Part shown: positions 33,936 to 43,654 of the stretch, piece by piece
How the letters are laid out: every line of letters starts with the position of its first letter
Position numbering within the stretch: the stretch's first letter is position 1
DNA from: Verrucomicrobiota bacterium
Lineage (GTDB): Bacteria; Chlamydiota; Chlamydiia; Chlamydiales; SM23-39
Assembly (NCBI GenBank): GCA_018968815.1
Contig: JAGWZL010000003.1
Span: forward strand, 31,304 to 95,303
Length of the DNA stretch: 64,000 nucleotides
Direction: 5' to 3'
Made by a program: the position numbers and the translations under genes
Notes under the pieces: model-generated
What the model was told of the DNA's origin: nothing
What the model saw: the letters and a program-made list of their open reading frames with translations, nothing else
The model's database searches: none

Positions 33936-35267
33936 ATGCAGATTTTAATGGTAGGCACTGGGTATGTCGGTCTGGTGACCGGAGCCTGTTTTGCTGAGAT
34001 GGGCTATACAGTGGTCTGCCTGGATATCGATGCAGAAAAAATTCGCCTTTTGGAGCAGGGAGTCATCCCCATTTACGAACCAGGGCTTGAAGAGATTGTG
34101 AAGCGCAATGTCAAACAAAAGCGGCTTTTCTTCACAACCGATTACGCAGCAGCTGTGGCTTCTGCGACGATTTGCTTCATCGCGGTTCCCACCCCATCCA
34201 GAGAGGATGGTTCCTGCGATACGAGCTATGTAGAATCGGCTGCCAGGGAAATTGCCAAACACATGATCGGCTACACGATCGTTGTGAATAAATCGACCGT
34301 GCCTGTAGGGACAGCCCATCGTGTTGCAAAAACAATTCGCGAAGTGAACCCTCATTTGAAGTTCGACGTCGTCTCAAATCCCGAATTTTTGAAGGAAGGG
34401 GCGGCGGTTCAAGACTGTCTCAAGCCTGACCGGATTATCATCGGCTCAGACCATCCAAAACCTGCCGAAATTTTGAAGGAGATCTATTCTCCCTTTACGT
34501 TCAACCATGAGCGGATTTTGCTCATGGACACCCTCTCTGCGGAAATGACCAAATATGCGGCCAATGCCATGCTTGCCACGCGCATTTCATTCATGAATGA
34601 GATGGCCGACATTTGCAAGCGGGTCGGAGCGAACGTGAATGAGGTGCGCAAAGGGATCGGATCAGACAGCCGCATCGGATACAGCTTTCTATATCCGGGC
34701 GTAGGCTATGGCGGCTCCTGTTTTCCGAAAGATATCCGCGCGCTCATTGCCGTGGCCGCAGAGGTCGGCGCCCATCCAGAGCTTTTGCAAGCCGTCGATT
34801 CGGTGAATCAGCGGCAAAAGAAAATATTGGGCCAATTGATGACCCGCTATTTTGCACAGCAGGGAGGGCTCCAAGGAAAAACCATTGCAGTTTGGGGTCT
34901 CGCCTTCAAACCCGATACAGACGATATGCGCGAAGCGCCCTCCATCGCCTTCATCGAAGATCTCCTGCGAGAGGGCGCAAGGCTCAAAGTGTTCGATCCC
35001 ATTGCCATGCCCAACGCCCGCAAAATTTTTGCGAAAAATCCCAACATCGAATGGTGCACCGATGAATTCGATGCAGCCCAAAACGCAGATGCGATCGCCT
35101 TGCTGACCGAATGGAAACAGTTTCGCTTGGTCGATTTCAATCCAGTGCGCAAATCGATGAAGGGGCTTGCCTTCTTCGACGGGCGCAATCAATACAAACC
35201 GCTCGATATGAAAAACAAAGGGTTTGATTATATCGGCATTGGAGTGCCAGACGCAATTCATGATTGA
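33936..35267 (+). CDS. ugd: UDP-glucose 6-dehydrogenase
   Basis: 443 residues. It oxidises UDP-glucose to UDP-glucuronate with two NAD. N-terminal [29 protein letters not shown], and the catalytic cysteine loop [13 protein letters not shown] (about 258-270) are present, followed by [18 protein letters not shown]. It overlaps the prenyl synthase gene by 8 bases. With galE nearby it suggests nucleotide-sugar supply for a surface polysaccharide. Confidence 0.95.
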   Translation: MQILMVGTGYVGLVTGACFAEMGYTVVCLDIDAEKIRLLEQGVIPIYEPGLEEIVKRNVKQKRLFFTTDYAAAVASATICFIAVPTPSREDGSCDTSYVESAAREIAKHMIGYTIVVNKSTVPVGTAHRVAKTIREVNPHLKFDVVSNPEFLKEGAAVQDCLKPDRIIIGSDHPKPAEILKEIYSPFTFNHERILLMDTLSAEMTKYAANAMLATRISFMNEMADICKRVGANVNEVRKGIGSDSRIGYSFLYPGVGYGGSCFPKDIRALIAVAAEVGAHPELLQAVDSVNQRQKKILGQLMTRYFAQQGGLQGKTIAVWGLAFKPDTDDMREAPSIAFIEDLLREGARLKVFDPIAMPNARKIFAKNPNIEWCTDEFDAAQNADAIALLTEWKQFRLVDFNPVRKSMKGLAFFDGRNQYKPLDMKNKGFDYIGIGVPDAIHD

Positions 35268-36078
35268 AAAAATAGAGCAGCGTCTGAGAGAACTCATCCC
35301 AGCGCGCGACGAGACGATTTTCGAGGCGGCCCGCTATTCGCTTCTTTCCAAGGGGAAAAGATTGCGCCCCTTGCTGACGCTGGCGACAGCGGCTGCTTTT
35401 GGCGTAGATCCGCTGACTGCGCTCGATCCAGCCTGCGCGCTCGAGATGATCCACGCCTATTCGCTCATCCACGACGATTTGCCGTGCATGGACAATGACG
35501 ACTTGCGCCGAGGTCAGCCGACCCTGCATAAAGTCTATGGAGAGGCAATGGCTCTGCTTGCGGGCGACTATCTCCTCACCTTTGCGTTTGAGGTGATCGC
35601 AAACGCCAACTTAGGCCGTGAACAAAGGCTGCAAATCGTGAAAACGGTCGCGATGCGCTGTGGCGCTCCGGGGATGATCGGCGGGCAAGTCATGGATATC
35701 GAGCAGACTGGCAAAGAGATTGAGGAAGAAACCCTGATGCTCATGCACGAGGGGAAAACAGCGGCGCTTTTCACAGCGTGTCTGGAATGCGGTTCACTCG
35801 TCGCAGGCTACCCTCCGACGCCCCTTCTACAGACCATTGGGCGGGAATTTGGGCTGGCGTATCAATTCCAAAACGATTTGCAAGATGTGTCCGCAACCGC
35901 CGGCAAAAAAGCCGGAGGCGATGCGGCCAATCACAAGCAGACCGCAGTGACTCTGTTTGGAGTAGATGGCGTGAAAGAAAGAGTCCGATCCATCAAAAAA
36001 TCCATCGACGAAAAATTCATGGGGCTGCCCAATCAGGGAGGACCTTTAGCCGCTCTCATGCAGCAAATTCTAACGTAA
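35260..36078 (+). CDS. ispA: Polyprenyl (farnesyl/geranylgeranyl) diphosphate synthase
   Basis: 272 residues from the ATG at 35260, which overlaps the end of ugd. The first aspartate-rich motif [16 protein letters not shown] (DDxxxxD, bacterial FPP type) and the second [11 protein letters not shown] are visible, with the Lys motif GKRLRPLL. It chains isopentenyl units for undecaprenyl and quinone side chains. The bacterial-type first motif and length favour farnesyl diphosphate synthase. The next gene follows after 8 bases with AAGGAG. Confidence 0.92.
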   Translation: MIEKIEQRLRELIPARDETIFEAARYSLLSKGKRLRPLLTLATAAAFGVDPLTALDPACALEMIHAYSLIHDDLPCMDNDDLRRGQPTLHKVYGEAMALLAGDYLLTFAFEVIANANLGREQRLQIVKTVAMRCGAPGMIGGQVMDIEQTGKEIEEETLMLMHEGKTAALFTACLECGSLVAGYPPTPLLQTIGREFGLAYQFQNDLQDVSATAGKKAGGDAANHKQTAVTLFGVDGVKERVRSIKKSIDEKFMGLPNQGGPLAALMQQILT

Positions 36079-36086
36079 AGGAGTCT

Positions 36087-37361
36087 ATGGCAGCTACTCT
36101 GATATTTGTGCATCCTACTTTGTCTGTGAACTTTACATTTCAAACTGCCAAGCAAAGAGGGTTCAAGATTTTGACTGTGACCACCTCTTTGGAAAAGACC
36201 CATTTAGATATGTCGATCATCAACCAACAGAGCGATGCGGTTTTTACCGGTTCTGATTCGCCGCACAAAGATTTAGCGCAGATCCAAAAAATCATCAAAG
36301 ATCGCTCGTTTAAAGTGACTGCGATCATCAATGGGATTGATGCGAGCGTTTATTATGCCGATGTTTTAAAAAAGGAAATCTTGGGGGCTCCGATCGATCT
36401 CGATGCCTCTTTAGTGCGGTTGAATAAATATGCGGTGAACCAGGCATTGCAAAAACGGGGCATGGTTACGATTCCGAGTGTGGAGATCACCTGCAAGCAA
36501 GATCTGATCACAAAAAAAGAGGCCATTCACAAATTGGGCCTGCCGATCATCGCCAAGCCTTCGGAAAACACAGCTGCTATGTCGGCCGTTGAACTCGTCA
36601 AGACGCTCGATGGGCTCAATCTGTACTTGGATCAATATTTACACAAAACCAACACCTATTATTCAGATAATACGATCGAGAAGGTGATTTTGCAAAAATA
36701 TATTCCAACGAGCCAATTTGATGAATTTGTGATCGATATAGTGTCATATGAAGGGAAGCATTATTGTGCGGGTTTATTACAGTATCGGCATGAGCTACGC
36801 GAGTCGAAATATAAGATTTTCCGCTATTGCGTGCCGAGCGTCGTCGAGGATTTGCCTGCCATTCTTCCTGTGGTGACTTATGTGAAAGAGTGCCTCACAG
36901 CCTTAAATGTGCGGGATGGGTTCACGCATAACGAAATATTTTGGGACCGGGATCAGCAATATTATTTAATTGAGAGCAATCCGCGGATGGCGGGAGCTGG
37001 CGTTTTAGAGGCGTATCAAAACACGTATGGCTACTACCCGTTGCCGCAATATTTAGATTTGCTTGAGCATAAACCGATTGTCGATATTCCCAAAAAGAGA
37101 AAAAGCTATAGTTTGACGATGTTTCTTTACAATCTGTCGAAGGAGGGGTCATATCAGATTCGCATCGAGGATATTCCCTCGTTTCAGCAGATCATCACAT
37201 TTCCGAGACACGATAAAGACGACCCCCACTTTTATCGCCATTACACACGAGCGGCAACCGTGAATGCATGCGTTCTATTAGACAATCCCTCGAAAGAGGC
37301 GCTCGATCGAGACATTCGCACCATTTTGCAAAGAGAGGCGGAAGGGTCGCTCTTTGTATGA
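36087..37361 (+). CDS. ATP-grasp ligase, possibly L-amino-acid ligase type
   Basis: 424 residues from the ATG at 36087 with AAGGAG six bases before it. A Rossmann-like N-terminal domain (ATLIFVHPTLSVNFTFQTAK) is followed by the ATP-grasp fold: KYAVNQALQKRGMVTIPS, LPIIAKPSEN, and the metal site DGFTHNEIFWD...YYLIESNPRMAG. The order is that of carboxylate-amine ligases such as BacD-like amino-acid ligases, which join two amino acids or an amino acid to another acid. The substrate cannot be deduced. Sitting between a prenyl synthase and galE, in the same direction, it could modify a wall or polysaccharide precursor; that is speculation. Confidence 0.75.
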   Translation: MAATLIFVHPTLSVNFTFQTAKQRGFKILTVTTSLEKTHLDMSIINQQSDAVFTGSDSPHKDLAQIQKIIKDRSFKVTAIINGIDASVYYADVLKKEILGAPIDLDASLVRLNKYAVNQALQKRGMVTIPSVEITCKQDLITKKEAIHKLGLPIIAKPSENTAAMSAVELVKTLDGLNLYLDQYLHKTNTYYSDNTIEKVILQKYIPTSQFDEFVIDIVSYEGKHYCAGLLQYRHELRESKYKIFRYCVPSVVEDLPAILPVVTYVKECLTALNVRDGFTHNEIFWDRDQQYYLIESNPRMAGAGVLEAYQNTYGYYPLPQYLDLLEHKPIVDIPKKRKSYSLTMFLYNLSKEGSYQIRIEDIPSFQQIITFPRHDKDDPHFYRHYTRAATVNACVLLDNPSKEALDRDIRTILQREAEGSLFV

Positions 37362-37403
37362 TCAGTTCCTTTTTTATTCCGCATCATGTACATTTAAGAC
37401 AAC

Positions 37404-38402
37404 ATGGCAGAATCGGTATTCGTGACCGGCGGCGCCGGCTACATTGGAAGCCACACTTGCAAGGCCCTTGCGCTCGCGGGGTTTCAGCCCGTTGTGTTCG
37501 ACAATTTGTCCACGGGGCATGGCTATGCTGTGAAATGGGGCCCTTTTATCCAGGCCGACCTCAACAACAGGGCGGAGCTCGATAAAGCCTTCGCCACGTA
37601 TCAACCCAAAGCAGTCATCCATTTTGCAGCCGATGCGATTGTCACCGAATCGATGCTCAATCCCGGCAAATACTATCGCAACAATGTAGGCAGCACCATC
37701 TCTTTATTGGAAGCGATGCGCGATCATGGCGTGAAGAAACTGGTCTTTTCGAGCACTTGTGCCACCTATGGCAACGCGATCTTCAATCCGATCACCGAAA
37801 AACACCCCGTCCATCCCATCAATCCTTATGGAAGATCGAAATGGATGAATGAAGAGATCATCCACGACTTTGAAAAAGCGCATGGTTTGGAGGCCGTGAT
37901 CTTGCGCTACTTCAATGCAGCCGGAGCCGACCTCGACACCCAAATTGGAGAAGATCATACCCCAGAAACCCATCTCATCCCCACGATCATCCAAGCCGCT
38001 TTGGGCATGAGGGAAGAAATCGTCGTTTATGGCACCGATTTCCCCTCCAAAGATGGAAGCGCCGTGAGGGACTACGTGCACGTCATGGATTTAGCTGCCG
38101 CACACGTCGCCGCCCTGAACGCTCCCCCCAATACCCTCAACTTAGGAACGGGAAAAGGGGCCTCGGTGTTAGAACTCATCCAAGCGGTCGAACGGTTCTG
38201 CGCGCGCCCCATTTCTGTCCGCCTCGAAAATCGAAGGGAGGGAGAACCTGGAGTCCTCACGGCCGACTTTACCAAAGCCAAAGAGCTTTTGGGCTGGAGC
38301 CCCCAATTCTCCGATCTCCCCACGATCATCGAATCGGCCTGGAAATGGCATCAACTGCTCCATGAACATGCCCACCTTGTGAAATCTGTGCTCAAATGTT
38401 GA
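37404..38402 (+). CDS. galE: UDP-glucose 4-epimerase
   Basis: 332 residues, complete. NAD-binding VFVTGGAGYIGSH near the start, the YxxxK catalytic pair in NPYGRSKWMNE, and LNLGTGKGASVLEL/FDNLSTG are standard GalE features. It interconverts UDP-glucose and UDP-galactose. Its end overlaps the mreD-like gene by 7 bases. Confidence 0.94.
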   Translation: MAESVFVTGGAGYIGSHTCKALALAGFQPVVFDNLSTGHGYAVKWGPFIQADLNNRAELDKAFATYQPKAVIHFAADAIVTESMLNPGKYYRNNVGSTISLLEAMRDHGVKKLVFSSTCATYGNAIFNPITEKHPVHPINPYGRSKWMNEEIIHDFEKAHGLEAVILRYFNAAGADLDTQIGEDHTPETHLIPTIIQAALGMREEIVVYGTDFPSKDGSAVRDYVHVMDLAAAHVAALNAPPNTLNLGTGKGASVLELIQAVERFCARPISVRLENRREGEPGVLTADFTKAKELLGWSPQFSDLPTIIESAWKWHQLLHEHAHLVKSVLKC

Positions 38403-38917
38403 TTTTGGCTTTTCTGCTCTCTACGATCGCACTCATTTTCCAAGCCATCTTCTTCCCTCAAGTGGCGCTCTTAGCCTTCTCTCCGTTCCTCGCGATCGCC
38501 ATGTTGCGCAGCTCTTTCTATCAAGCCCTTTGGCTCTCCTGTATGGCTGGAGCTGTGTTAGATCTCATCTCCAACGATCCGATGGGAGTGCACGCCTTGA
38601 ACTACACACTCGTCACGGCTGTTCTTTTCGATCGAAAAAGACATTTTTCCTTTGAAGAACCGTTTCATCTCTCTTTGTTCACAGCCCTGATCTCCCTCTT
38701 CTCAACCGTTTTTCAGCTTTTGCTTCTTTTTCTCTTTGACAGAAGAGTGCCCATTCAGGGAAGATGGGCTTTAGCCGATTTTTTAGCAATGCCAGTCATG
38801 GATGGACTCTACGCCTTTGTCTGGTTTGCAGGGCCGCTCGCCCTGTTTGCAAAATTGAAGAAAATGTGGGATCTATTTTGGATCAAGCGCAAGAGAGCCT
38901 CTCGCACATCACCCTAA
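38396..38917 (+). CDS. mreD: MreD-like membrane protein
   Basis: 173 residues, about five hydrophobic helices. AGAVLDLISNDPMGVHALNY matches the loop of MreD (GxxxDLxSxxPLGxHAL), a partner of MreB/MreC in rod-shape peptidoglycan synthesis; Chlamydiae keep an MreB-based division machine. The family is poorly conserved, so the call rests mainly on that loop and on length. It overlaps galE upstream and the suhB gene starts inside its 3' end. Confidence 0.6.
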   Translation: MLILAFLLSTIALIFQAIFFPQVALLAFSPFLAIAMLRSSFYQALWLSCMAGAVLDLISNDPMGVHALNYTLVTAVLFDRKRHFSFEEPFHLSLFTALISLFSTVFQLLLLFLFDRRVPIQGRWALADFLAMPVMDGLYAFVWFAGPLALFAKLKKMWDLFWIKRKRASRTSP

Positions 38918-39678
38918 TCGCCATTGAAGCGGCCCTTCTCGGCGGCGATATTTTGCGAGCCGGTTTTGGCACCCATTTCTCCATCCAATCTAAAGAAGGG
39001 CAGCACAATCTCGTCACCGCATACGACCACAAATCAGAAGCCGCCATCCTCGCATTCATCCGCGCAGAGATCCCAGACTCCCAATTTCTCGCTGAAGAGA
39101 GCGGCGCCACAGGCAAAGGCGATCTGCTCTGGATCATCGACCCCCTCGACGGCACCGTCAACTTCGCCCATCAGCTCCCCATCTTCTCCGTCAGCATCGC
39201 CGCCCAAAAAGAGGGACGCGTCGTCACAGGCGTCGTCTATCAACCCATCACACACGAACTCTTCGTCGCAGAAAAAGGCAAAGGGGCCTTCCTCAACGGA
39301 CAGAAAATCCACGTGTCTCATGTCTCACAAATGGAACAAGCCATGCTGGCGACCGGTTTCCCTTACGATTTAGCCAAAAACCCCTTCCATTGCATCGAGC
39401 ACTTCGTCGATATCCTCAAACTCGGCATCCCCATCCGCCGCCTCGGCTCCGCTGCCATCGATCTCGCCTACACAGCCGCCGGACGACTGGAAGGATTTTT
39501 CGAAGTGCGGCTGAAGGCTTGGGATGTCGCCGCCGGCAAACTGCTCGTCGAAGAGGCCGGAGGCAAAGTCACCCACTGGGACGGCGAGCCCTTCGATATC
39601 CATTCGGATAAAACCCTCTTTGCCTCCAACGGAAAAATCCATGACGCTGGATGCAAAATATTAAACCGCAAGGTCTAA
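38866..39678 (+). CDS. suhB: Inositol-1-monophosphatase family protein
   Basis: 270 residues from GTG 38866 (a TTG at 38878 is the alternative; both lie inside the mreD-like gene). Metal-site motifs are complete: LAEESGA, WIIDPLDGTVNFAHQLPIFSVSIA, and the C-terminal WDVAAGKLLVEEAGGKVTHWDG. SuhB in bacteria acts as an inositol phosphatase and takes part in rRNA antitermination. No anomalies. folD begins after one base. Confidence 0.92.
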   Translation: MGSILDQAQESLSHITLIAIEAALLGGDILRAGFGTHFSIQSKEGQHNLVTAYDHKSEAAILAFIRAEIPDSQFLAEESGATGKGDLLWIIDPLDGTVNFAHQLPIFSVSIAAQKEGRVVTGVVYQPITHELFVAEKGKGAFLNGQKIHVSHVSQMEQAMLATGFPYDLAKNPFHCIEHFVDILKLGIPIRRLGSAAIDLAYTAAGRLEGFFEVRLKAWDVAAGKLLVEEAGGKVTHWDGEPFDIHSDKTLFASNGKIHDAGCKILNRKV

Positions 39679-39679
39679 C

Positions 39680-41410
39680 ATGATATTAGACGGCAAAAAA
39701 ATCGGCCTTGAAATCCAAGCGGAGATTCAGAAAAAAGTAGCGGGCCTTCGCGGAAGAAAACCGGGGCTTACAGTGATTCTCGTGGGCGACAATGCGGCCT
39801 CCAAAGCGTATGTGGGCGCGAAAAACAGGGCCTGTGCTGCCGTGGGGATTGTGTCGAAAACCATGGAGCTTCCGGCCACTATTGCCGAAGGCGATCTGAT
39901 CCGGCACATTGAGGCGCTGAATCGCCATCCTGAGGTCGATGGGATCTTAGTGCAATTGCCCTTGCCGCCGCATATCGATGAACAAAACATCATGGAGGCG
40001 ATCGATCCGAAGAAGGATGTCGATGGGTTTCATCCGATCAATGTGGGCAAGATGCTGCTCGGCCAAGAGGGGGGATTTTTGCCCTGCACACCGCTTGGGA
40101 TTCGGGTCCTTTTGGAAAGGGCTCGGATTGAAACGGCAGGCAAGCATGTGGTGATTTTAGGGCGCAGCAATATTGTGGGCAAACCGCTCGCCGCCATTTT
40201 GATGCAAAAAAAAATGGGCTGCAATGCGACGGTGACGATCGCGCATAGCCAATCGGAGCGTTTGAGTACGCTTACCCGATCGGCGGACATTTTGGTGGCG
40301 GCGATAGGCAAACCCCATTTTGTGACCCAAGAGTTTGTGAAACCGCGCGCGACCGTGATCGATGTGGGGATTAGCCGCACAGCCGATGGCAAGCTTGTGG
40401 GAGATGTCGATTTCAAGCCCGTTTCCGAAATTGCGGCCCACATCACGCCAGTCCCTGGCGGGATCGGTCCCATGACGATTGCGATGCTTTTGCAAAACAC
40501 CTTATCGGCCTTCCTCAAAATGACTCTCTTTTTATTGCTGCTCGTGTCCTGCCAAAAGAAAAACAGCTGTACGCAATTTGCGGGCGAGGCGATGACGATG
40601 CCCTATCAAATTATCGTGGGCCAATCGCTCTCGCAACAAGAGTATCGAGCGGTGTCTCGTGTGATCGAGCAAACCTTTGGGCAGGTACATGAGGCGTTTG
40701 ACAATTGGAATCCCGATTCAGAGATTTCCAAAATCAATCGAGCCGAAGGAGAGACGCTCATCCCCCTCTCCCCTGCTCTACAAGATCTGCTGACGCTGTG
40801 CGGCGAAATGGTCGCAGTGAGCGGCGGCCGCTTTGATCCAACGATCGAGCCGCTCCAAAAGGCGCACACGCCGGAAGAGGTCCAGACCCTCTCCGATGCA
40901 ATTGGCTGGCATCATCTCTCGATCCACAACGGCATTTTGAAAAAGGATCATCCTTTGACCCGCCTCGATCTTTGCGCGATTGCGAAGGGATTTTGCGTCG
41001 ACTGGCTGGTGGAACGGCTCCACGCGTTGGGCATCGACAATCTGATGGTAGAGTGGGCCGGCGATTTTCGCGCCATGGGCCACCACCCCGAACAAGGCGA
41101 TTGGCTCGTTCCCATCAATCCAGCGCTGACTGTCGACCATCAACCGATCGCGCCGCTGCCATTGCGCAATGCGGCAATGGCGACATGCCGCAACACCGGA
41201 CTCATAGACCCTTTGACACTCAGTCCACCCGCAAACACCCCTTTTTCGATCGTGAGCGCCTGCGTCATTGCCCCCAGTTGCGCATTGGCCGATGCGCTCG
41301 CCACCGCAGCCCTCCTCTTCCCGACTCGCAAAGAGGCGGAAAAGTGGGCTCAAGAGGTGGTCGAGAAATATCCTGAAGTCCGTTTCTGGATTTTAAGCCA
41401 TAGGTATTAG
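39680..41410 (+). CDS. folD: FolD-ApbE fusion reading frame
   Basis: One uninterrupted frame of 576 residues. Residues 1-280 are a complete FolD (methylenetetrahydrofolate dehydrogenase/cyclohydrolase): KAYVGAKNRACAAVGI with the catalytic Lys, LPLPPHIDEQNI, DVDGFHPINVGKML and PVPGGIGPMTIAMLL. From Met281 (40520) a lipoprotein signal MTLFLLLLVSC opens a complete ApbE/flavin transferase: WNPDSEISKIN, GGRFDPTIEPL, CAIAKGFCVDWL, CVIAPSCALADALATAAL. ApbE normally acts in the periplasm to attach FMN, as to Na+-NQR. In Chlamydia folD and yojL/apbE are neighbours, from memory. A real fusion, an internal start at 40520, or a sequencing error removing a stop are all possible. Confidence 0.88.
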   Translation: MILDGKKIGLEIQAEIQKKVAGLRGRKPGLTVILVGDNAASKAYVGAKNRACAAVGIVSKTMELPATIAEGDLIRHIEALNRHPEVDGILVQLPLPPHIDEQNIMEAIDPKKDVDGFHPINVGKMLLGQEGGFLPCTPLGIRVLLERARIETAGKHVVILGRSNIVGKPLAAILMQKKMGCNATVTIAHSQSERLSTLTRSADILVAAIGKPHFVTQEFVKPRATVIDVGISRTADGKLVGDVDFKPVSEIAAHITPVPGGIGPMTIAMLLQNTLSAFLKMTLFLLLLVSCQKKNSCTQFAGEAMTMPYQIIVGQSLSQQEYRAVSRVIEQTFGQVHEAFDNWNPDSEISKINRAEGETLIPLSPALQDLLTLCGEMVAVSGGRFDPTIEPLQKAHTPEEVQTLSDAIGWHHLSIHNGILKKDHPLTRLDLCAIAKGFCVDWLVERLHALGIDNLMVEWAGDFRAMGHHPEQGDWLVPINPALTVDHQPIAPLPLRNAAMATCRNTGLIDPLTLSPPANTPFSIVSACVIAPSCALADALATAALLFPTRKEAEKWAQEVVEKYPEVRFWILSHRY

Positions 41411-41525
41411 AATCGATTTTGGGGTTCTTTTGAACCGAATCCGTTCCCAGTCTCTTAAACCCGAGTTTTGGCTTCAGAGATAAATTTAATACACAAATAA
41501 CCCCCCCTCTCTTATGATAGGGGAT

Positions 41526-43649
41526 ATGACCTCAAAGAAACGGAAAAGGGGTGGATCCAAACCGAAACTGACCTCCAATCTTCAAAAAACGATTATCCAA
41601 TATATTCAGGGCAGGCGCTACAACCCGTCTACCTTATCAGAACTGACCCGCAGTTTAGACATTCCTGATGTCCATCAGCGCCTTTTCAAAGAAGTATTAA
41701 CCGAACTGGTCGATCAGGGCGAGCTGGCTATACAGATGGGAAAATATCAACTGCCTCATGCGCCCGGCCTTGTGAGCGGCACGATCAGCATCCACCCGAA
41801 AGGATTTGGGTTTGTCCGATGTCCAGAGGGGCCCGATGTGTTCATTCCCCGCCACGCTTTGAAGGACGCTGTCGATGGCGATGAGGTGGAAATTGAGGTG
41901 AACCCGGTGGTTTCAGCGAAGGGGCCCGAAGGGGAAGTTGTGGCGATCTTAAAGCGCAGCCGCACCCATCTGGCTTGCATCGTGGTGCACAAAACGGCCC
42001 ATCATGCGGTGGCCTATGCGCCCTTGCTGGGAATTGACAAGCCGGTCAAAGTGACATCTAAACAGCCCCTTCAAGAGGGCGACCGGATCATTTGCCACAT
42101 CGCAGATTGGCATGGCAAGGATGACATTGTAGTGGGAGAAATGACCCGTCTGATTGGGCATATCACAGATCCATCGATCGATGTGCAAGCGGCCATTGAA
42201 GAGTTTGAGCTCCCCGACGGTTTTAGCAAAGAGGCCATTCAAGAAGCGAAGAGTTACGGCAAAAAAGTCACCGCAGCAGGAAGGGTCGATTTGACCGATT
42301 GGGAAGTGGTGACGATCGATCCCGATACGGCCAAAGACTACGATGATGCGATTTCTGTCACCCGCGATGCGCGGGGCCATTTTTTTCTTGGCGTCCATAT
42401 CGCCGATGTGAGCCACTATGTCAAACCGGGCACCCATTTGGATAAAGAGGCCTATCTCCGATGCAATTCGACCTATTTTCCAGGCACTTGCGTTCCCATG
42501 CTGCCAGAGGAGCTGTCGAATGAGCTTTGCAGCTTAAAACCCAATGTGGTGCGGCTCACGCAATCGGTTTTGGCAGAATATAGTCCGACAGGCGAACTCG
42601 TCCATTACGAGATCAAGCGCACCGCCATCCGCAGTCAAAAGCGCTTTACCTATAAAGAGGCGCTGCAAGTGCTGGAGGGAAAAAAGAAAAGCCCTCATCA
42701 CGCTCTCTTACAGCGGATGGTCGATCTATGCCAGCTGCTCAAAAAAAAGCGCTTTGAGAGGGGCAGTATCGACTTTTCCATGCCGGATGATGTCATCCTT
42801 GTGGACAAAAAAGGGGTCCCTCAGAAAATTGAGCGGGTCGAATACGACATCACCCACCAAATGATTGAGGAATTTGCCCTCATTGCCAATGAGATTGCAG
42901 CCAAACACCTCGCGAAACAAGGAAAACAATTGATCTATCGAGTGCACGAAGAGCCGTCGAATGAGAATTTCCAAGATTTTGCCGCGTTCGCCAGAGTCCT
43001 CGGATTCCATGTGCCCGCCAATCCCACCCGCCACGATATTCAAGCCCTGTTCCAAGAGGCCAAAAACTCCCCCCTGATCGAACAGCTGTCGATCAGTTTC
43101 ATTCGCAGCATGAAGCTGGCCTCCTATTCGCCCGAAAATTTGGGACACTATGGACTTGCGCTCGATTATTATTGCCACTTCACAAGCCCAATTCGCCGCT
43201 ATACCGATCTGATTATCCAACGGCTCTTATTTGATGAGCTGCCCGAAGACACAGATGTGGAAGCGGTGGCGCTGGCTTGCTCACAGAAAGAGAGGGTCTC
43301 TTTCAAAGCAGAAAGCTCGGTGGTCACTTTGAAAAAACTGCGACTCGCCGCCACCTATTTTGCCGATGACGCAAGCAGGATATACAGGGCCATTGTGACG
43401 AAAGTCAAACCCTTTGCCCTATTCTTCGAGGTGCCTATGTTCGACTTGGAAGGGAGCTTGCACATCTCGAAAATCGGGAACGACTATTTTGAGTACAATC
43501 CCACAAAAATGTGCTTTCGAGGATCCAGAACAGGAAAAATGTATGGGGTTGGACAAGAAATTTTTGTCCGCTTAGACGATATTGACTATATTCTGTTGCA
43601 AACAGAATGGTCCATGGCTGCCCCTCCATCCACACCTGCAAAGAGATAA
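41526..43649 (+). CDS. rnr: Ribonuclease R
   Basis: 707 residues from the ATG at 41526, chosen because TAGGGG lies just upstream; an ATG 12 bases earlier is in frame. Domain order: N-terminal winged helix (about 10-75), cold-shock domains (ISIHPKGFGFVRCPEGPDVF), RNB catalytic core DWEVVTIDPDTAKDYDDAISV with HIADVSHYVKPGT, and a C-terminal S1 domain. It degrades structured RNA 3' to 5'. The long basic tail of E. coli RNase R is missing, as in many parasites. The glycosylase gene starts at its end. Confidence 0.95.
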   Translation: MTSKKRKRGGSKPKLTSNLQKTIIQYIQGRRYNPSTLSELTRSLDIPDVHQRLFKEVLTELVDQGELAIQMGKYQLPHAPGLVSGTISIHPKGFGFVRCPEGPDVFIPRHALKDAVDGDEVEIEVNPVVSAKGPEGEVVAILKRSRTHLACIVVHKTAHHAVAYAPLLGIDKPVKVTSKQPLQEGDRIICHIADWHGKDDIVVGEMTRLIGHITDPSIDVQAAIEEFELPDGFSKEAIQEAKSYGKKVTAAGRVDLTDWEVVTIDPDTAKDYDDAISVTRDARGHFFLGVHIADVSHYVKPGTHLDKEAYLRCNSTYFPGTCVPMLPEELSNELCSLKPNVVRLTQSVLAEYSPTGELVHYEIKRTAIRSQKRFTYKEALQVLEGKKKSPHHALLQRMVDLCQLLKKKRFERGSIDFSMPDDVILVDKKGVPQKIERVEYDITHQMIEEFALIANEIAAKHLAKQGKQLIYRVHEEPSNENFQDFAAFARVLGFHVPANPTRHDIQALFQEAKNSPLIEQLSISFIRSMKLASYSPENLGHYGLALDYYCHFTSPIRRYTDLIIQRLLFDELPEDTDVEAVALACSQKERVSFKAESSVVTLKKLRLAATYFADDASRIYRAIVTKVKPFALFFEVPMFDLEGSLHISKIGNDYFEYNPTKMCFRGSRTGKMYGVGQEIFVRLDDIDYILLQTEWSMAAPPSTPAKR

Positions 43650-43654
43650 CCAGA

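Noticed and set aside
35778-36086. Upstream extension of the ATP-grasp gene inside the prenyl synthase
   Set aside because: The extension reads over the prenyl synthase gene in another frame; AAGGAG precedes the ATG at 36087, where family-like sequence begins.
41423-41436. Hairpin GGTTC-TTTT-GAACC before rnr considered as a terminator
   Set aside because: The stem is only 5 bp and no T-run follows it, so it was not called.
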